The position numbers and the translations under genes are program-made. Positions 8,713-18,749 of a DNA stretch of 64,000 nucleotides are shown here, one piece after another; the first letter of the stretch is position 1; each line of letters opens with the position of its first letter. The stretch covers positions 279,870 to 343,869 of the forward strand of contig CANNGA010000003.1 in assembly GCA_947504035.1 (NCBI GenBank), read 5' to 3'. Under the pieces are notes generated by a model. It saw only the letters and a list, made by a program, of their open reading frames with translations. It was not told where the DNA came from and searched no databases. Source of the stretch: an uncultured Flavobacteriaceae bacterium. Its GTDB lineage: Bacteria; Bacteroidota; Bacteroidia; Flavobacteriales; Flavobacteriaceae.

Positions 8713-11056
8713 AAAAGAACTGCTTTTTCTTTTAAACATGCTTCTTTTTTTTAATGGTGTTAACCTCTGCGCACAGACCATCGAAAAAAAGCAAGCACTC
8801 ACGTCCATTTTAAAAATACTCTCCAAGCGGTATAATGTACGTTTTTCTTATGCCGATGAAACAATTGCGAACAGTACAGCTAAACTTCCTAAAAAAAAAC
8901 GCTCTTTAAATACCGCAATTCATGAATTGGAACTTGAGACGCATTTAAAGTTTCACCTCTTAAATAAGCGTTTTATTACTATTGTAAAAGGGAAAAAACA
9001 CCGACAGCCTATTCTTAGAGAACAACTGGATGAAATTGTGATTAAAAACTATTTAACCTCTGGTATTACCAAGCTTAATGATGGTTCTTTAACCATAAAA
9101 CCTGAAAAATTTGGAATTCTTCCCGGCCTCATAGAGCCCGATATGTTACAAACTATTCAAGCCCTTCCAGGCGTATACAGCGTAGAAGAATCGGTATCTA
9201 ATATTAACGTAAGAGGCGGCACCCACGACCAAAACTTAATTTTATGGGATGGTATCAAGATGTATCAATCAGGTCATTTTTTCGGACTCATCTCTGCCTT
9301 TAACCCCTACACGACAAAAAAGATTAATGTGTCCAAAAATGGAACTAAGGCAAAATTTGGAGATGGTGTTTCTAGCGTTATCGATATGCAACTGTCTAAC
9401 ACTATAGACGGTATTTTTACAGCTGGTGCTGGTTTTAATTTGATTAATGCTCATGCTTATGCAAAAATCCCACTAAGCAAACGTACCGAATTACAAGTTG
9501 CCTCTAGGCGCTCTATCACAGATCTTATTTTAACACCAACTTACGATCAATATTTTAAACGCGTTTTTCAAGATTCAGATCTCTCCAACACCTCTCAAAA
9601 TAGCAATAGCATCTCACAAAATGAGTCGTTTAGATTTCATGATCTTTCGCTAAAATTTCTATACGATATTTCTAAAAAGGACAAACTGCGTTTCCATATC
9701 TTAAATATCACGAATACTTTAAATTATGAAGAGAGTCTTAGTACCACCCTACGCAACGAAGCTTTAAATAGCAACCTCTCTCAAAAAAACCTTGCCTATA
9801 GCATCTCACATACAAGACATTGGCATTCCAATTTAAAAAGTACGGCCCAAATTTACCTTACCAATTATGATTTAGAAGCCACTAATTTTGATATTATAAA
9901 CGACCAACGTTTAATTCAAAAAAACGAAGTCTTTGATGGTACTGTAAAATTACACTTTAACTACGATCTTAACGCCAATATTAAATTAAATGCAGGGTAC
10001 CAATTTACCGAAGTTGGCATTAGCAACCTTCAAGATGTTAATAACCCACTTTTTAGAAGTTTTATACGGGAAGTGGTTCGTACAAATGCTGTTTACGGCG
10101 AAGCAGGCTACCTATCTACAAATGCCAAAACAAGATGCCATTTTGGAACGAGGTTAAATCGCTTCAATAAATTTGACGAAACTCTAATAGAACCCCGTTT
10201 AAATTTTAGCCAGCGTTTTTTAAATGTATTCCGTCTAGAGATTTCAGGGGAGTTTAAACACCAAACAACATCGCAAACCATAGATCTTCAAAACGATTTT
10301 TTAGGAATAGAAAACCGCCGTTGGGTCCTTTCTAATAATAATACAGAAACGGTAGAACAGGACGGAAAAACCATTTTCCCTGTGCCCATTTTAAAAAGTA
10401 AACAAGCATCTGCGGGGATTCATTATGCGAAACATCGCTTTTTAATAAGCGCTGAAGTTTTTATAAAAAAAGTAGAGGGCATTACAACCAGAAGCCAAGG
10501 ATTTCAAAATCAATTCCAATTTGTAAATGCTATTGGCAGTTACGACATTAAAGGGCTTGATGTTTTAGTCAACAAGCAATTTAAAAACAATGTAAGCACA
10601 TGGCTTGGCTATGCCTACAGCAACAACACCTATCTGTTTCCCTCTTTAAATGCAGGGGTACGGTTTCCTAATAATGCCGACACCAGGCATGCGCTAACAG
10701 TCGCCAGTAGCTATACCAACTCAAGACTTAAACTATCATTAGGTTTCAATTGGCGCTCTGGTAGGCCTACCACGCCACCAACCGGCATTCAAAATGAAAA
10801 TGACGGGGCCATAACTTACGCGAGTCCTAATAGCCGTAATTTAGATGACTACATGCGAACAGACTGCTCTGCAACATATAATTTTAAGGTCTCTAAATCT
10901 ACCAAAGCAATACTTGGTGCTTCCATCTGGAATATTTTTAATACCAAAAATACTCTAAACACCTATTACACCTTAGATGATACCAACACCATCACTAGAA
11001 TTGAAAACGAATCACTTGGTATTACGCCTAATTTAAGTTTTAGATTACGTTTCTAA
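8705..11056 (+). CDS. TonB-dependent transducer with N-terminal STN domain
   Basis: The 783-residue outer membrane receptor starts at a GTG (8705) that overlaps the fecR stop. This start restores a good signal peptide ending near NLCAQ. Residues 25-95 form a secretin/TonB N-terminal (STN) domain (ILKILSKRYNVRFSYAD), the part that signals to FecR. A plug domain follows (LPGVYSVEESVSNINVRGGTHDQNLILWDGIKM), then a 22-strand-type barrel ending in Phe. No CarboxypepD-like domain separates STN and plug. The substrate is not evident; iron-siderophore or organic ligands are both possible. Confidence 0.9.
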   Translation: MTKKELLFLLNMLLFFNGVNLCAQTIEKKQALTSILKILSKRYNVRFSYADETIANSTAKLPKKKRSLNTAIHELELETHLKFHLLNKRFITIVKGKKHRQPILREQLDEIVIKNYLTSGITKLNDGSLTIKPEKFGILPGLIEPDMLQTIQALPGVYSVEESVSNINVRGGTHDQNLILWDGIKMYQSGHFFGLISAFNPYTTKKINVSKNGTKAKFGDGVSSVIDMQLSNTIDGIFTAGAGFNLINAHAYAKIPLSKRTELQVASRRSITDLILTPTYDQYFKRVFQDSDLSNTSQNSNSISQNESFRFHDLSLKFLYDISKKDKLRFHILNITNTLNYEESLSTTLRNEALNSNLSQKNLAYSISHTRHWHSNLKSTAQIYLTNYDLEATNFDIINDQRLIQKNEVFDGTVKLHFNYDLNANIKLNAGYQFTEVGISNLQDVNNPLFRSFIREVVRTNAVYGEAGYLSTNAKTRCHFGTRLNRFNKFDETLIEPRLNFSQRFLNVFRLEISGEFKHQTTSQTIDLQNDFLGIENRRWVLSNNNTETVEQDGKTIFPVPILKSKQASAGIHYAKHRFLISAEVFIKKVEGITTRSQGFQNQFQFVNAIGSYDIKGLDVLVNKQFKNNVSTWLGYAYSNNTYLFPSLNAGVRFPNNADTRHALTVASSYTNSRLKLSLGFNWRSGRPTTPPTGIQNENDGAITYASPNSRNLDDYMRTDCSATYNFKVSKSTKAILGASIWNIFNTKNTLNTYYTLDDTNTITRIENESLGITPNLSFRLRF

Positions 11057-11161
11057 ACAACTCATCCGAAAAACAAAAATAACACACTGGTTTTCAACGA
11101 AAAACATACATTTTATTTTTCATATGCTTGCCTTTTTACTACTTTAATGAAAATTTAATGT

Positions 11162-12805
11162 ATGCCATCACTTACGCCACTTCGTTCAGCTTTAGATTTA
11201 AGAAAGGCCAAGCACCTGTTACGCCGTGCGACGTTTAACTTTAGCAAAACACAACTTGAAGCTTTTGTGGGTATGTCTGCCGTAGATGCTGTTGCCAGTT
11301 TAACCACAGCAGTTGCAAATGCACTCGCAGCGCCCTACGACCCGCTACCTACGGCCAATCCAGATGGGTATTGGACCTCATCTACAGCCCTCCCCAATTC
11401 ATTTAGTGGGCAAAACAGAAAACGTGCGCATGTCTGCGCATGGTGGTGGCACAATGCCATGCAACGCGTTACTTTAAAGCACAAACTAAGTTTCTTTTTA
11501 CATACAAGTTTTACAGTGGGTAAAGATTCTGGTGTTGGCGGCGCTACTTATTTTTATGACCATTTAAGACTCTTAGATTTCTATGCAATGGGCAATCTTA
11601 AAACCTTGGCTAAAAAAATTACCTTAGACAATGGCATGTTAGATTACCTCGATAACACACAAAATAATAGAACCAACCCCAATGAAAATTATGCCCGCGA
11701 ATATTTAGAACTCTTTACCATTTTAAAAGGGGAGCAAATTGGACAAGATAACTATACCAATTATACTGAAATTGACATTCAACAAGCCGCAAAAGTCTTT
11801 TCTGGCTTTAAAAAAAGAAACGATAGAAGTAGTATCGATGCCGATACGGGTATCCCCATGGGATACATTAATGTGAACCAACACGATACAACAGATAAAA
11901 CCTTTAGCTCTGCTTTTGGCGGACAAGTCATTACGGGTAGAACAACCGCTTCTGGTATTTTTGAAGAACTTCATGAATTTGTTGACATGATTTTTGCGCA
12001 ACCAGAAACCGCAAAAGCCTATTGTAGAAAGTTATACCGCTATTTCGTAAAAAGCACCTGGGACGACAGTGTAGAAACCGATATCATTACTCCCTTGGCT
12101 GACATCCTTATAGCTAATAATTTTGAAATCTTACCTGTAGTTACCACATTACTGAGTAGTGCGCATTTTTACGATACCGATGATGCCGATCCTACCGATA
12201 ATCGTATTGGCAGTATTATAAAAAGCCCGCTACAATTATTTTCTGAAATCTGTTCGGTATTCGAATTTAACTACCCCAATCCAGAAACCAACTTGCCACA
12301 GTTTTATACCAATTTCTTTTTACGGTTTGTGCATAATGTCTATTTCCCTGCTGCGGGTATGGCCTTGTACGATCCTGATTCTGTAGCAGGTTACCCCGCT
12401 TATTACCAAGAGCCTAATTTTGACAGGAACTGGTTTTCTTCAAATACCCTTATAGGGCGCTATAAACTTATTGAGAGTTTGATACAAGGCAGAAATACAA
12501 TGAGTACTAACGCTAGAATTTATGGCGAACTCGATACCGTAGCCTTTGTAGAACGCCATATAGAGGTTCCCACAGATCCTAATGCCCTAATTACCGAAAT
12601 AGCGACACTGCTATATCCAGAAGCCATTACTACCGATCGCGTTAACTATTTTAAAAGTTTTTTAGTAGATGAAGGGTTTCCAGATTACTATTGGACAGGA
12701 GTTTGGAATCAATACCGTAACGACAGTGATGCTACCGTTGTTAGAACACGTTTAAATGCGCTAATTACTGCCATGGTAAATGCTGCAGAATTTCAATTAA
12801 TGTAA
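11162..12805 (+). CDS. DUF1800 family protein
   Basis: The 547-residue protein matches the DUF1800 family: a helix-rich N-terminus (LRKAKHLLRRATFNFSKTQ), ENYAREYLELFTI, QAAKVFSGF, and the conserved YRYFVKSTW. Biochemical function is unknown. No signal peptide is obvious, unlike its partner. The gene lies 11 nt upstream of the DUF1501 gene; these two families are commonly adjacent in Bacteroidota and Planctomycetota, and probably act together. It follows the TonB receptor by 105 nt and may belong to its regulon. Confidence 0.88.
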   Translation: MPSLTPLRSALDLRKAKHLLRRATFNFSKTQLEAFVGMSAVDAVASLTTAVANALAAPYDPLPTANPDGYWTSSTALPNSFSGQNRKRAHVCAWWWHNAMQRVTLKHKLSFFLHTSFTVGKDSGVGGATYFYDHLRLLDFYAMGNLKTLAKKITLDNGMLDYLDNTQNNRTNPNENYAREYLELFTILKGEQIGQDNYTNYTEIDIQQAAKVFSGFKKRNDRSSIDADTGIPMGYINVNQHDTTDKTFSSAFGGQVITGRTTASGIFEELHEFVDMIFAQPETAKAYCRKLYRYFVKSTWDDSVETDIITPLADILIANNFEILPVVTTLLSSAHFYDTDDADPTDNRIGSIIKSPLQLFSEICSVFEFNYPNPETNLPQFYTNFFLRFVHNVYFPAAGMALYDPDSVAGYPAYYQEPNFDRNWFSSNTLIGRYKLIESLIQGRNTMSTNARIYGELDTVAFVERHIEVPTDPNALITEIATLLYPEAITTDRVNYFKSFLVDEGFPDYYWTGVWNQYRNDSDATVVRTRLNALITAMVNAAEFQLM

Positions 12806-12816
12806 GCTCAAAAATT

Positions 12817-14457
12817 ATGAAAAGAAGAGACTTTATACGATTATCCTCGGCAGCATCGGCATTAGCCTTAACCCCTCTGGAGCTGCAAGCTGCTTTAAAA
12901 TCATTCATGCCATTTGCCAACTGTCCAGATATTTCTAACCGCAAATTAGTACTTATCAATCTCGCTGGGGCCAATGATGGCTTAAACACAGTTATCCCCA
13001 TCAATCAATACGACACCTACAGTAATTTAAGGCCTAACATAAAAGTCCCTAATACGGGCAACTCCAAGTTTATTACGCTCGACACAACCTTGACAGACCA
13101 GCAACAAATAGGTTTAAACCCTGCGCTTGTAGGCTTTAAATCGTTGTATGATGAAGGGATTTTAAGAATTATGCAATCGGTAGGGTACCCGTCTCAAAAT
13201 AAAAGTCATTTTAAATCTACAGACCTCTACCTTACAGGAAACGATGGCAACAGCTTGCTTAATGGCGCCGATACAGGATGGATTGGTCGTTTTATGGAAT
13301 TGTATTATGCCGATTTAATATTAGAAACCTTCCCCTTGGCTGTAGAAATAGGCTCTAACAAAACCTCTTTAGGCTTTCATGCAGAAGAAGCCCATGGCTT
13401 GTCTTTAAACATTACAGGGCAAGATCCTTCTGGATTTTATTCGGTTTTAAATGGTCTTGGAGGTGTCCCACCACAGCACCTACCAGATTCTGATTATGGC
13501 AAACAATTGGAGTTTATTAATAATACCGATAGTTTATCGAATACGTATGCCAATGCTATTTCAACGGCATTTAATGCTGGCACTAATGGCGCAAGTTATC
13601 CAGATACCGATTTATCTAACCAACTCAAAACGGTAGCGCGTCTTATTAGTGGCGACCTAGGTTCTAAAGTCTATATGGTGCGTATTTCTGGTTTTGATAC
13701 TCACAATGCCCAAGTGCAAGGCCTTGGAGATGTTACGGGTAGACACCACGATCTACTCACAGAACTTTCTGAAGCTATTAAAGCATTTACGACCGATTTA
13801 AAACGTCAACATTTAGATGAAGACATCGTAGGCTTAACATTTTCTGAATTTGGTAGAAAAGCTAAAGAGAATGGCAATTTTGGCACAGACCATGGCGAAA
13901 TTGCACCTATGTTTGTATTTGGTACCCCCGTTCATGGCGGCGTTTCGGGAACCAACCCTGATTTAACAGAAGCCACGGCTAACAACAACTACCAAATACA
14001 GACGGTACAGCACGACTATAGACAAACCTTCGCTACGCTCTTACAAGACTTTATTGGTGCTGACAATGCTGTGATAGATGCCGCTTTTTTTAATCATACC
14101 TTAAATGATAGTTTTACCAATCAAAAAGTAGATACACTTATAAAAGACGAATTTTCTATCGCGACCAACTGTACAGTGTTATCTCTCGCAGACAGTGCTT
14201 CTTTAAATAAGACATGGACCATTCATCCTAACCCATTTAGCTCAGAAATTAATATAAGTACTGCTGCGCAAGGCGTTAGTACGGTATCCTTTCAAATTTT
14301 TAATGCTTCTGGTGTGCTTTTAATGGAAACAACAGAAACCTTAGATGCCAATACCTTTACCCTAGGTTTAAAACACCTATCAAGTGGAATCTATTTTTTC
14401 CAAACCACTATCGCAAATAGTAATCGCAAAGAAATACATAAACTCATTAAGCTTTAA
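12817..14457 (+). CDS. DUF1501 protein with Tat-like signal and T9SS sorting tail
   Basis: The 546-residue protein opens with MKRRDFIRLSSAASALAL, a twin-arginine-like signal. The DUF1501 domain, distantly related to the alkaline phosphatase/sulfatase fold, includes NLAGANDGLNTVIP, SGFDTHNAQ, FSEFGRKAKENGNFGTDHG and a late HDYRQ. The last 80 residues (WTIHPNPFSSEINIS to the end, with SSGIYFFQT) are a type A type IX secretion sorting domain. It is therefore predicted to be exported and carried across the outer membrane. It stops 16 nt from the convergent argS gene. Confidence 0.88.
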   Translation: MKRRDFIRLSSAASALALTPLELQAALKSFMPFANCPDISNRKLVLINLAGANDGLNTVIPINQYDTYSNLRPNIKVPNTGNSKFITLDTTLTDQQQIGLNPALVGFKSLYDEGILRIMQSVGYPSQNKSHFKSTDLYLTGNDGNSLLNGADTGWIGRFMELYYADLILETFPLAVEIGSNKTSLGFHAEEAHGLSLNITGQDPSGFYSVLNGLGGVPPQHLPDSDYGKQLEFINNTDSLSNTYANAISTAFNAGTNGASYPDTDLSNQLKTVARLISGDLGSKVYMVRISGFDTHNAQVQGLGDVTGRHHDLLTELSEAIKAFTTDLKRQHLDEDIVGLTFSEFGRKAKENGNFGTDHGEIAPMFVFGTPVHGGVSGTNPDLTEATANNNYQIQTVQHDYRQTFATLLQDFIGADNAVIDAAFFNHTLNDSFTNQKVDTLIKDEFSIATNCTVLSLADSASLNKTWTIHPNPFSSEINISTAAQGVSTVSFQIFNASGVLLMETTETLDANTFTLGLKHLSSGIYFFQTTIANSNRKEIHKLIKL

Positions 14458-14473
14458 ACACAGTAAGGCTAAT

Positions 14474-16252
14474 TTACATACGCTCTGGCACATTAATTCC
14501 TAATATACCAAAGGCATTTTTAATCGTTTGTGCTACCACATGAGATAGTACGATTCTAAATTGTTTTTCGTCGGCTTCATCGGCACCGAGTATAGAAACG
14601 TTTTGATAAAATGAATTAAAGCCCTTAACCAAATCGTAAGTGTAATTAGCGATCAATGCTGGGCTATGTTGACTGGCTGCTTGCTGTACAACTTCTGGAA
14701 ATACCTGTAAGTGTTTGATAAGCTCGCGCTCTTTATCATGTAATACTAAAGTTGTATTGATACGATTTGTTTCTGTATCTGCTTTTCGTAAAATCGATTG
14801 AATTCTAGCATAAGTATACTGAATAAAAGGCCCTGTATTCCCCTGAAAATCGATAGAATCTTTAGGATCGAACAAAATACGCTTTTTAGGATCTACCTTT
14901 AAAATGTAATACTTCAAAGCGCCTAAACCTATGGTTTTATATAAGGCTTTCTTCTCCTCTACAGAATAGCCATCTAATTTGCCCAATTCTTCTGAAATCT
15001 CTTCAGCCGTTTTGGCCATCTCATCTATTAAATCATCAGCATCGACCACAGTACCTTCGCGACTCTTCATTTTTCCGCTAGGTAAATCTACCATACCATA
15101 ACTTAAATGGTATAGGTGTTTTGCCCATTCGAAACCTAATTTTTTCAAAATTAAAAACAAGACTTTAAAATGATAGTCTTGTTCATTCCCTACAGTATAC
15201 ACCATCCCACCAACATCATCATGATCTTTAATACGTTGTATGGCAGTCCCGATATCTTGGGTCATGTAAACGGCTGTACCATCAGCACGCAGTACAATCT
15301 TTTTATCCAAACCTTCATCTGTTAAATCGCACCATACCGAACCATCGGCTTCCTTAACAAAAACGCCTGTCTTTAAACCTTCTGTAACAAATTCTTTCCC
15401 TAATAAATAGGTTTCACTCTCGTAATACAAGGCATCGAAATCAACACCTAAGTTTTTATAGGTTTCCTCAAAACCTGTATACACCCAGCCGTTCATGGTT
15501 TTCCAAAGGCTAACCACAGCTTCATCTCCCGCTTCCCATTGTCTTAGCATAGCTTGTGCCTCAAGTAATAGAGGGGCTTGTTTTTTAGCCGTTTCTTCAG
15601 TATGTCCTTCTGCAACTAAACGTGCGATCTCTTTTTTATACTCTTGGTCAAACTTCACATAGTAGTTCCCTACCAATTTATCCCCCTTTAATCCTGTGGT
15701 TTCAGGAGTTTCACCATGTCCAAAACGTTGCCAGGCCAACATACTTTTACAAATATGAATGCCTCTGTCGTTTATAATTTGGGTTTTATAGACCTTTTGT
15801 CCAGAAGCCTTTAAGATTTCAGCAACACTATAGCCTAAGAGGTTGTTTCTAATATGCCCAAGATGTAACGGTTTGTTCGTGTTAGGCGATGAGTATTCGA
15901 CCATAACAGCTTTATCTGAAGCTTTTGGTTTGGCAAAACCATAGTCGGTAATGCCACGTATACCTTCAAAAAAGTTAAGATAATAACTGTCACTTATTTC
16001 TATATTTAAAAACCCCTTAACAACATTGTAGCCTTTAACATCTTCAACATTAGCGACCAAATAGGTCCCTATTTGCTCTCCTATTTGCACAGGATTGCCT
16101 TTTACAAAACGTAACATAGGAAAAACCACTACAGTGATATCTCCAGCAAACTCTTTTCGCGTAGCTTGAAATTCAACAGATTCTAATTCGATTTGATACG
16201 CCTCTAAAACGGCTTGTTTTACGTGATGTGATATGCTATTTTGAAGTTCCAT
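14474..16252 (-). CDS. argS: Arginyl-tRNA synthetase
   Basis: This class I synthetase charges tRNA-Arg. The protein has the HIGH-type motif in SSPNTNKPLHLGHIRNN and the KMSKS-equivalent in SGKMKSREGTV. The N-terminal Arg-tRNA synthetase domain and C-terminal DALR anticodon domain (FIQYTYARIQSILRKA onward) are both present. The open frame could begin at 16285, but a TATCTTTG promoter element (16274-16281) lies inside that extension. The ATG at 16250-16252 (MELQNSISHHV) is therefore chosen, giving 592 residues, the usual length in this phylum. Confidence 0.96.
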   Translation of the reverse strand: MELQNSISHHVKQAVLEAYQIELESVEFQATRKEFAGDITVVVFPMLRFVKGNPVQIGEQIGTYLVANVEDVKGYNVVKGFLNIEISDSYYLNFFEGIRGITDYGFAKPKASDKAVMVEYSSPNTNKPLHLGHIRNNLLGYSVAEILKASGQKVYKTQIINDRGIHICKSMLAWQRFGHGETPETTGLKGDKLVGNYYVKFDQEYKKEIARLVAEGHTEETAKKQAPLLLEAQAMLRQWEAGDEAVVSLWKTMNGWVYTGFEETYKNLGVDFDALYYESETYLLGKEFVTEGLKTGVFVKEADGSVWCDLTDEGLDKKIVLRADGTAVYMTQDIGTAIQRIKDHDDVGGMVYTVGNEQDYHFKVLFLILKKLGFEWAKHLYHLSYGMVDLPSGKMKSREGTVVDADDLIDEMAKTAEEISEELGKLDGYSVEEKKALYKTIGLGALKYYILKVDPKKRILFDPKDSIDFQGNTGPFIQYTYARIQSILRKADTETNRINTTLVLHDKERELIKHLQVFPEVVQQAASQHSPALIANYTYDLVKGFNSFYQNVSILGADEADEKQFRIVLSHVVAQTIKNAFGILGINVPERM

Positions 16253-16273
16253 ATGTCCTAAAGTATTGGCTGG

Positions 16274-16281
16274 CAAAGATA
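16274..16281 (-). promoter_or_regulatory. -7 promoter element of argS
   Basis: TATCTTTG read on the minus strand matches TAnnTTTG and lies 22 nt before the chosen argS ATG. This leaves a short leader of about 17 nt. It decides against the longer reading frame. No good TTG partner was found at 17-22 nt. Confidence 0.55.
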
Positions 16282-16285
16282 GCAA

Positions 16286-16634
16286 GATTTTAATGTTTTA
16301 CTAATAAATCATTATGTGCTTAAATAATTCTTTTTACGTAATAAAAAAGCTACCTAACAGGCTCGTTTCTAATTTTTTAACTCTATTTAAGGGGTACGCT
16401 TACCCTTCCAAAGCGTGTCGTTTTTCTATGTTTTGTGCACTTCATCTATTCGTCGATTTTTTATTAAAAATCAACACGCTCTTAATCTAATTTATTGGTA
16501 GAAAAACCTAAAAATTAGATTTTAAAAACACTTTTTGCAATTTTTGTTCATAAGCTATTTATCAAAAAATACCAACTTGTTAAATTAACCTAAACACCAG
16601 AATCTTGGTTTCCCTCGATCAAGCTTCTGTAGTG
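16286..16634. other. Divergent intergenic region, argS and histidine kinase
   Basis: This AT-rich region separates the argS promoter from the kinase gene. I see no gene and no exact TAnnTTTG element directed at the kinase; near matches such as ACTTTTTG occur around 16530. Confidence 0.4.
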
Positions 16635-16654
16635 ATAGTCTTTTAATAGACTAT
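16635..16654 (+). promoter_or_regulatory. Hairpin just upstream of the kinase start
   Basis: ATAGTCT (16635-16641) pairs perfectly with AGACTAT (16648-16654) around a six-base loop. It ends 13 nt before the ATG, so if transcribed it would sit next to the ribosome entry site and could influence translation. It may also be an operator half-site pair. Confidence 0.35.
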
Positions 16655-16667
16655 AATCAAGCATAAT

Positions 16668-18749
16668 ATGAGGAGATTATTTACTCTCGCTATATACTTT
16701 TTAGTCACTTTTGGTTTTTCTCAAACCAGAGAACTAGACAGTCTTTCTATAGAATTGGCTTTTAAAACTGTCGATTCACTGAAGGTAGATACCTCTTTGC
16801 AAATTATTGAAAAGTTATACCACCAAAAAGATTACAACCGCGCTTTAAAGTACATCCTACAAAGTGAAAAGCTTTCTTCTGAAATTCATTATCTTAAAGG
16901 TATAGCTGGTACTACGTATTACAAAGCTTTAATTTATGCTGAAAAAGAGGACTATATTAATGCGATGGCAGGCTATACTAAAGCAAAAGCTTTATTTAAG
17001 CAGCTAAACGATACGGTAAGTATTGCCAAGATTAATAACAGCATAGGTTTGATTGAAATGCAACGTGGCAATTTTGATAAAGGCCTCAAATATGTGCTTT
17101 CTGCTATAGAGGAATTAGAACACACAGGACTTCGCCAAGAGCTGCGCTATGCTTATGCCAGTTTAGGGCAAACTTATTACGAAATAAACGATTTTAATAA
17201 AGCGATAGAATACAATTTAAAAGCACTTGAAATTCAAAAGTTTCTTAATGATCGTATTGGCATATACAATTCAAACTTACTCCTAGCAAAATTGTACTCT
17301 AAAACTAGAGAACACAGAAAAGCCATTCGATTTTACGAACAGGTATTACGCAGCAGTAATGGTAAAACAGACTCTATACAAAGAAATGTACTGCCTAAAC
17401 TAGGTGGAGAGTATCTCGAATTTAATGATTATAAATCGGCTACAAAACACCTTTTAAAAGGTTTAAGACTTAATAGACGGCATAACGACAGGGCTAATTT
17501 AGTCGTCACTTTAACTAATTTAGGTCGCCTAAATCTTAATGAAGGGCGTTTAAAAACAGCCGAAAAACAATTGCTTGAAGCGGGGGGACTAGCTCAAAAA
17601 TTAAACCACAAAGAGGGGCTTTTAAAGTACTACCAATTGATGAAAACTTTAGACTCTACTAGACATAAATTTGACCGTGCCTTTACATGGCAACGCAACT
17701 ATTACACTCTAAAAGAGCAAATCGCTCAATCTAAGGTTAAACCTATAGTAAAACAATCTATAACGGTGGCTCCAAGCACTATCGAAGCACCTAAACAGAC
17801 ATCTCACATCGTTAGTGCATTAGCGCCTATTGCTGTTTCGCCTAGAATTGAAAATGGTATTATAGACAAATTAAAGAAATTCCAATTTTTATTTTATGCT
17901 GTACTAGGCATTTTAGCTATTGTATCTATATTTTTAGTACTCGTGTATACCAAGCGTAACAACAGCTTAAAATACACGCAAGAACTGGAGGACAAAAATT
18001 TAAAAATACAATTGCAAAATGAAGCTTTTGTAGAGCAAACGAAGCATTTAGAAAACGTAAACAATGTTAAGGATAAATTGTTTTCTATCGTTTCGCACGA
18101 TTTAAAAGACTCTTTATCTTCTATTAATGGATTTATTGATTTGTTAAAGGACGGCTCTTTATCGCGAGAAGAATTCGATAATTTAATTCCAGAGTTGAGT
18201 GAAAACGCCAATAATGCCTCTTTGCTTTTATTCAACCTTTTAAACTGGTCTAAATCTCAAATGCAATCGCTTAAACCAAGTCCGAGTTTATTTGATGTAC
18301 AAGAAGTCTTTGAAGAAAAGATCAAACTTATAGAGCAGCGTTTAGAAAATAAAGGCATTAAATTAGTTGATCATTCCCTGCGTGATTTTGCTTATGCCGA
18401 CAGAAGTATGTTTGAAATTATCATACAGAACCTACTGGCCAATGCCTTGAAGTTTTCTAGAAAAGGAGATGCTGTGACCATTTCGAATCATATTAGTAAT
18501 GGCAGTTGCATTGTTAGCATTGCAGACACAGGTGTTGGGATCTCGAAAAAGAGTATGGAAAAGCTTTTTAAACGAAATGGCGCTCATTCTACAATGGGTA
18601 CCAACAATGAAAAAGGGACAGGTCTAGGCCTTTCTATTTGTAAAGAATTGGTAGAGTTAAACGATGGCAAAATTTGGGTAGAAAGTACACCTAATATCGG
18701 CAGTACCTTTTTTGTACAGTTGCCTAAATCTAAAACTAAAGCCAGTTAA
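16668..18749 (+). CDS. TPR sensor histidine kinase (orphan)
   Basis: The 693-residue protein has a signal peptide (MRRLFTLAIYFLVTFGFSQ). A tetratricopeptide array covers about residues 45-330, one membrane helix lies at 406-427, and a coiled coil follows. The kinase core has phospho-acceptor His477 in FSIVSHDLKDSLS, the N box NLLANALKFSRKG, G1 DTGVGIS and G2 KGTGLGLSI. This is the Bacteroidota arrangement of periplasmic TPR sensing linked to a cytoplasmic kinase. There is no adjacent response regulator, and no receiver domain is fused. The stop overlaps the convergent ctlX stop by 4 bp. Confidence 0.92.
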   Translation: MRRLFTLAIYFLVTFGFSQTRELDSLSIELAFKTVDSLKVDTSLQIIEKLYHQKDYNRALKYILQSEKLSSEIHYLKGIAGTTYYKALIYAEKEDYINAMAGYTKAKALFKQLNDTVSIAKINNSIGLIEMQRGNFDKGLKYVLSAIEELEHTGLRQELRYAYASLGQTYYEINDFNKAIEYNLKALEIQKFLNDRIGIYNSNLLLAKLYSKTREHRKAIRFYEQVLRSSNGKTDSIQRNVLPKLGGEYLEFNDYKSATKHLLKGLRLNRRHNDRANLVVTLTNLGRLNLNEGRLKTAEKQLLEAGGLAQKLNHKEGLLKYYQLMKTLDSTRHKFDRAFTWQRNYYTLKEQIAQSKVKPIVKQSITVAPSTIEAPKQTSHIVSALAPIAVSPRIENGIIDKLKKFQFLFYAVLGILAIVSIFLVLVYTKRNNSLKYTQELEDKNLKIQLQNEAFVEQTKHLENVNNVKDKLFSIVSHDLKDSLSSINGFIDLLKDGSLSREEFDNLIPELSENANNASLLLFNLLNWSKSQMQSLKPSPSLFDVQEVFEEKIKLIEQRLENKGIKLVDHSLRDFAYADRSMFEIIIQNLLANALKFSRKGDAVTISNHISNGSCIVSIADTGVGISKKSMEKLFKRNGAHSTMGTNNEKGTGLGLSICKELVELNDGKIWVESTPNIGSTFFVQLPKSKTKAS

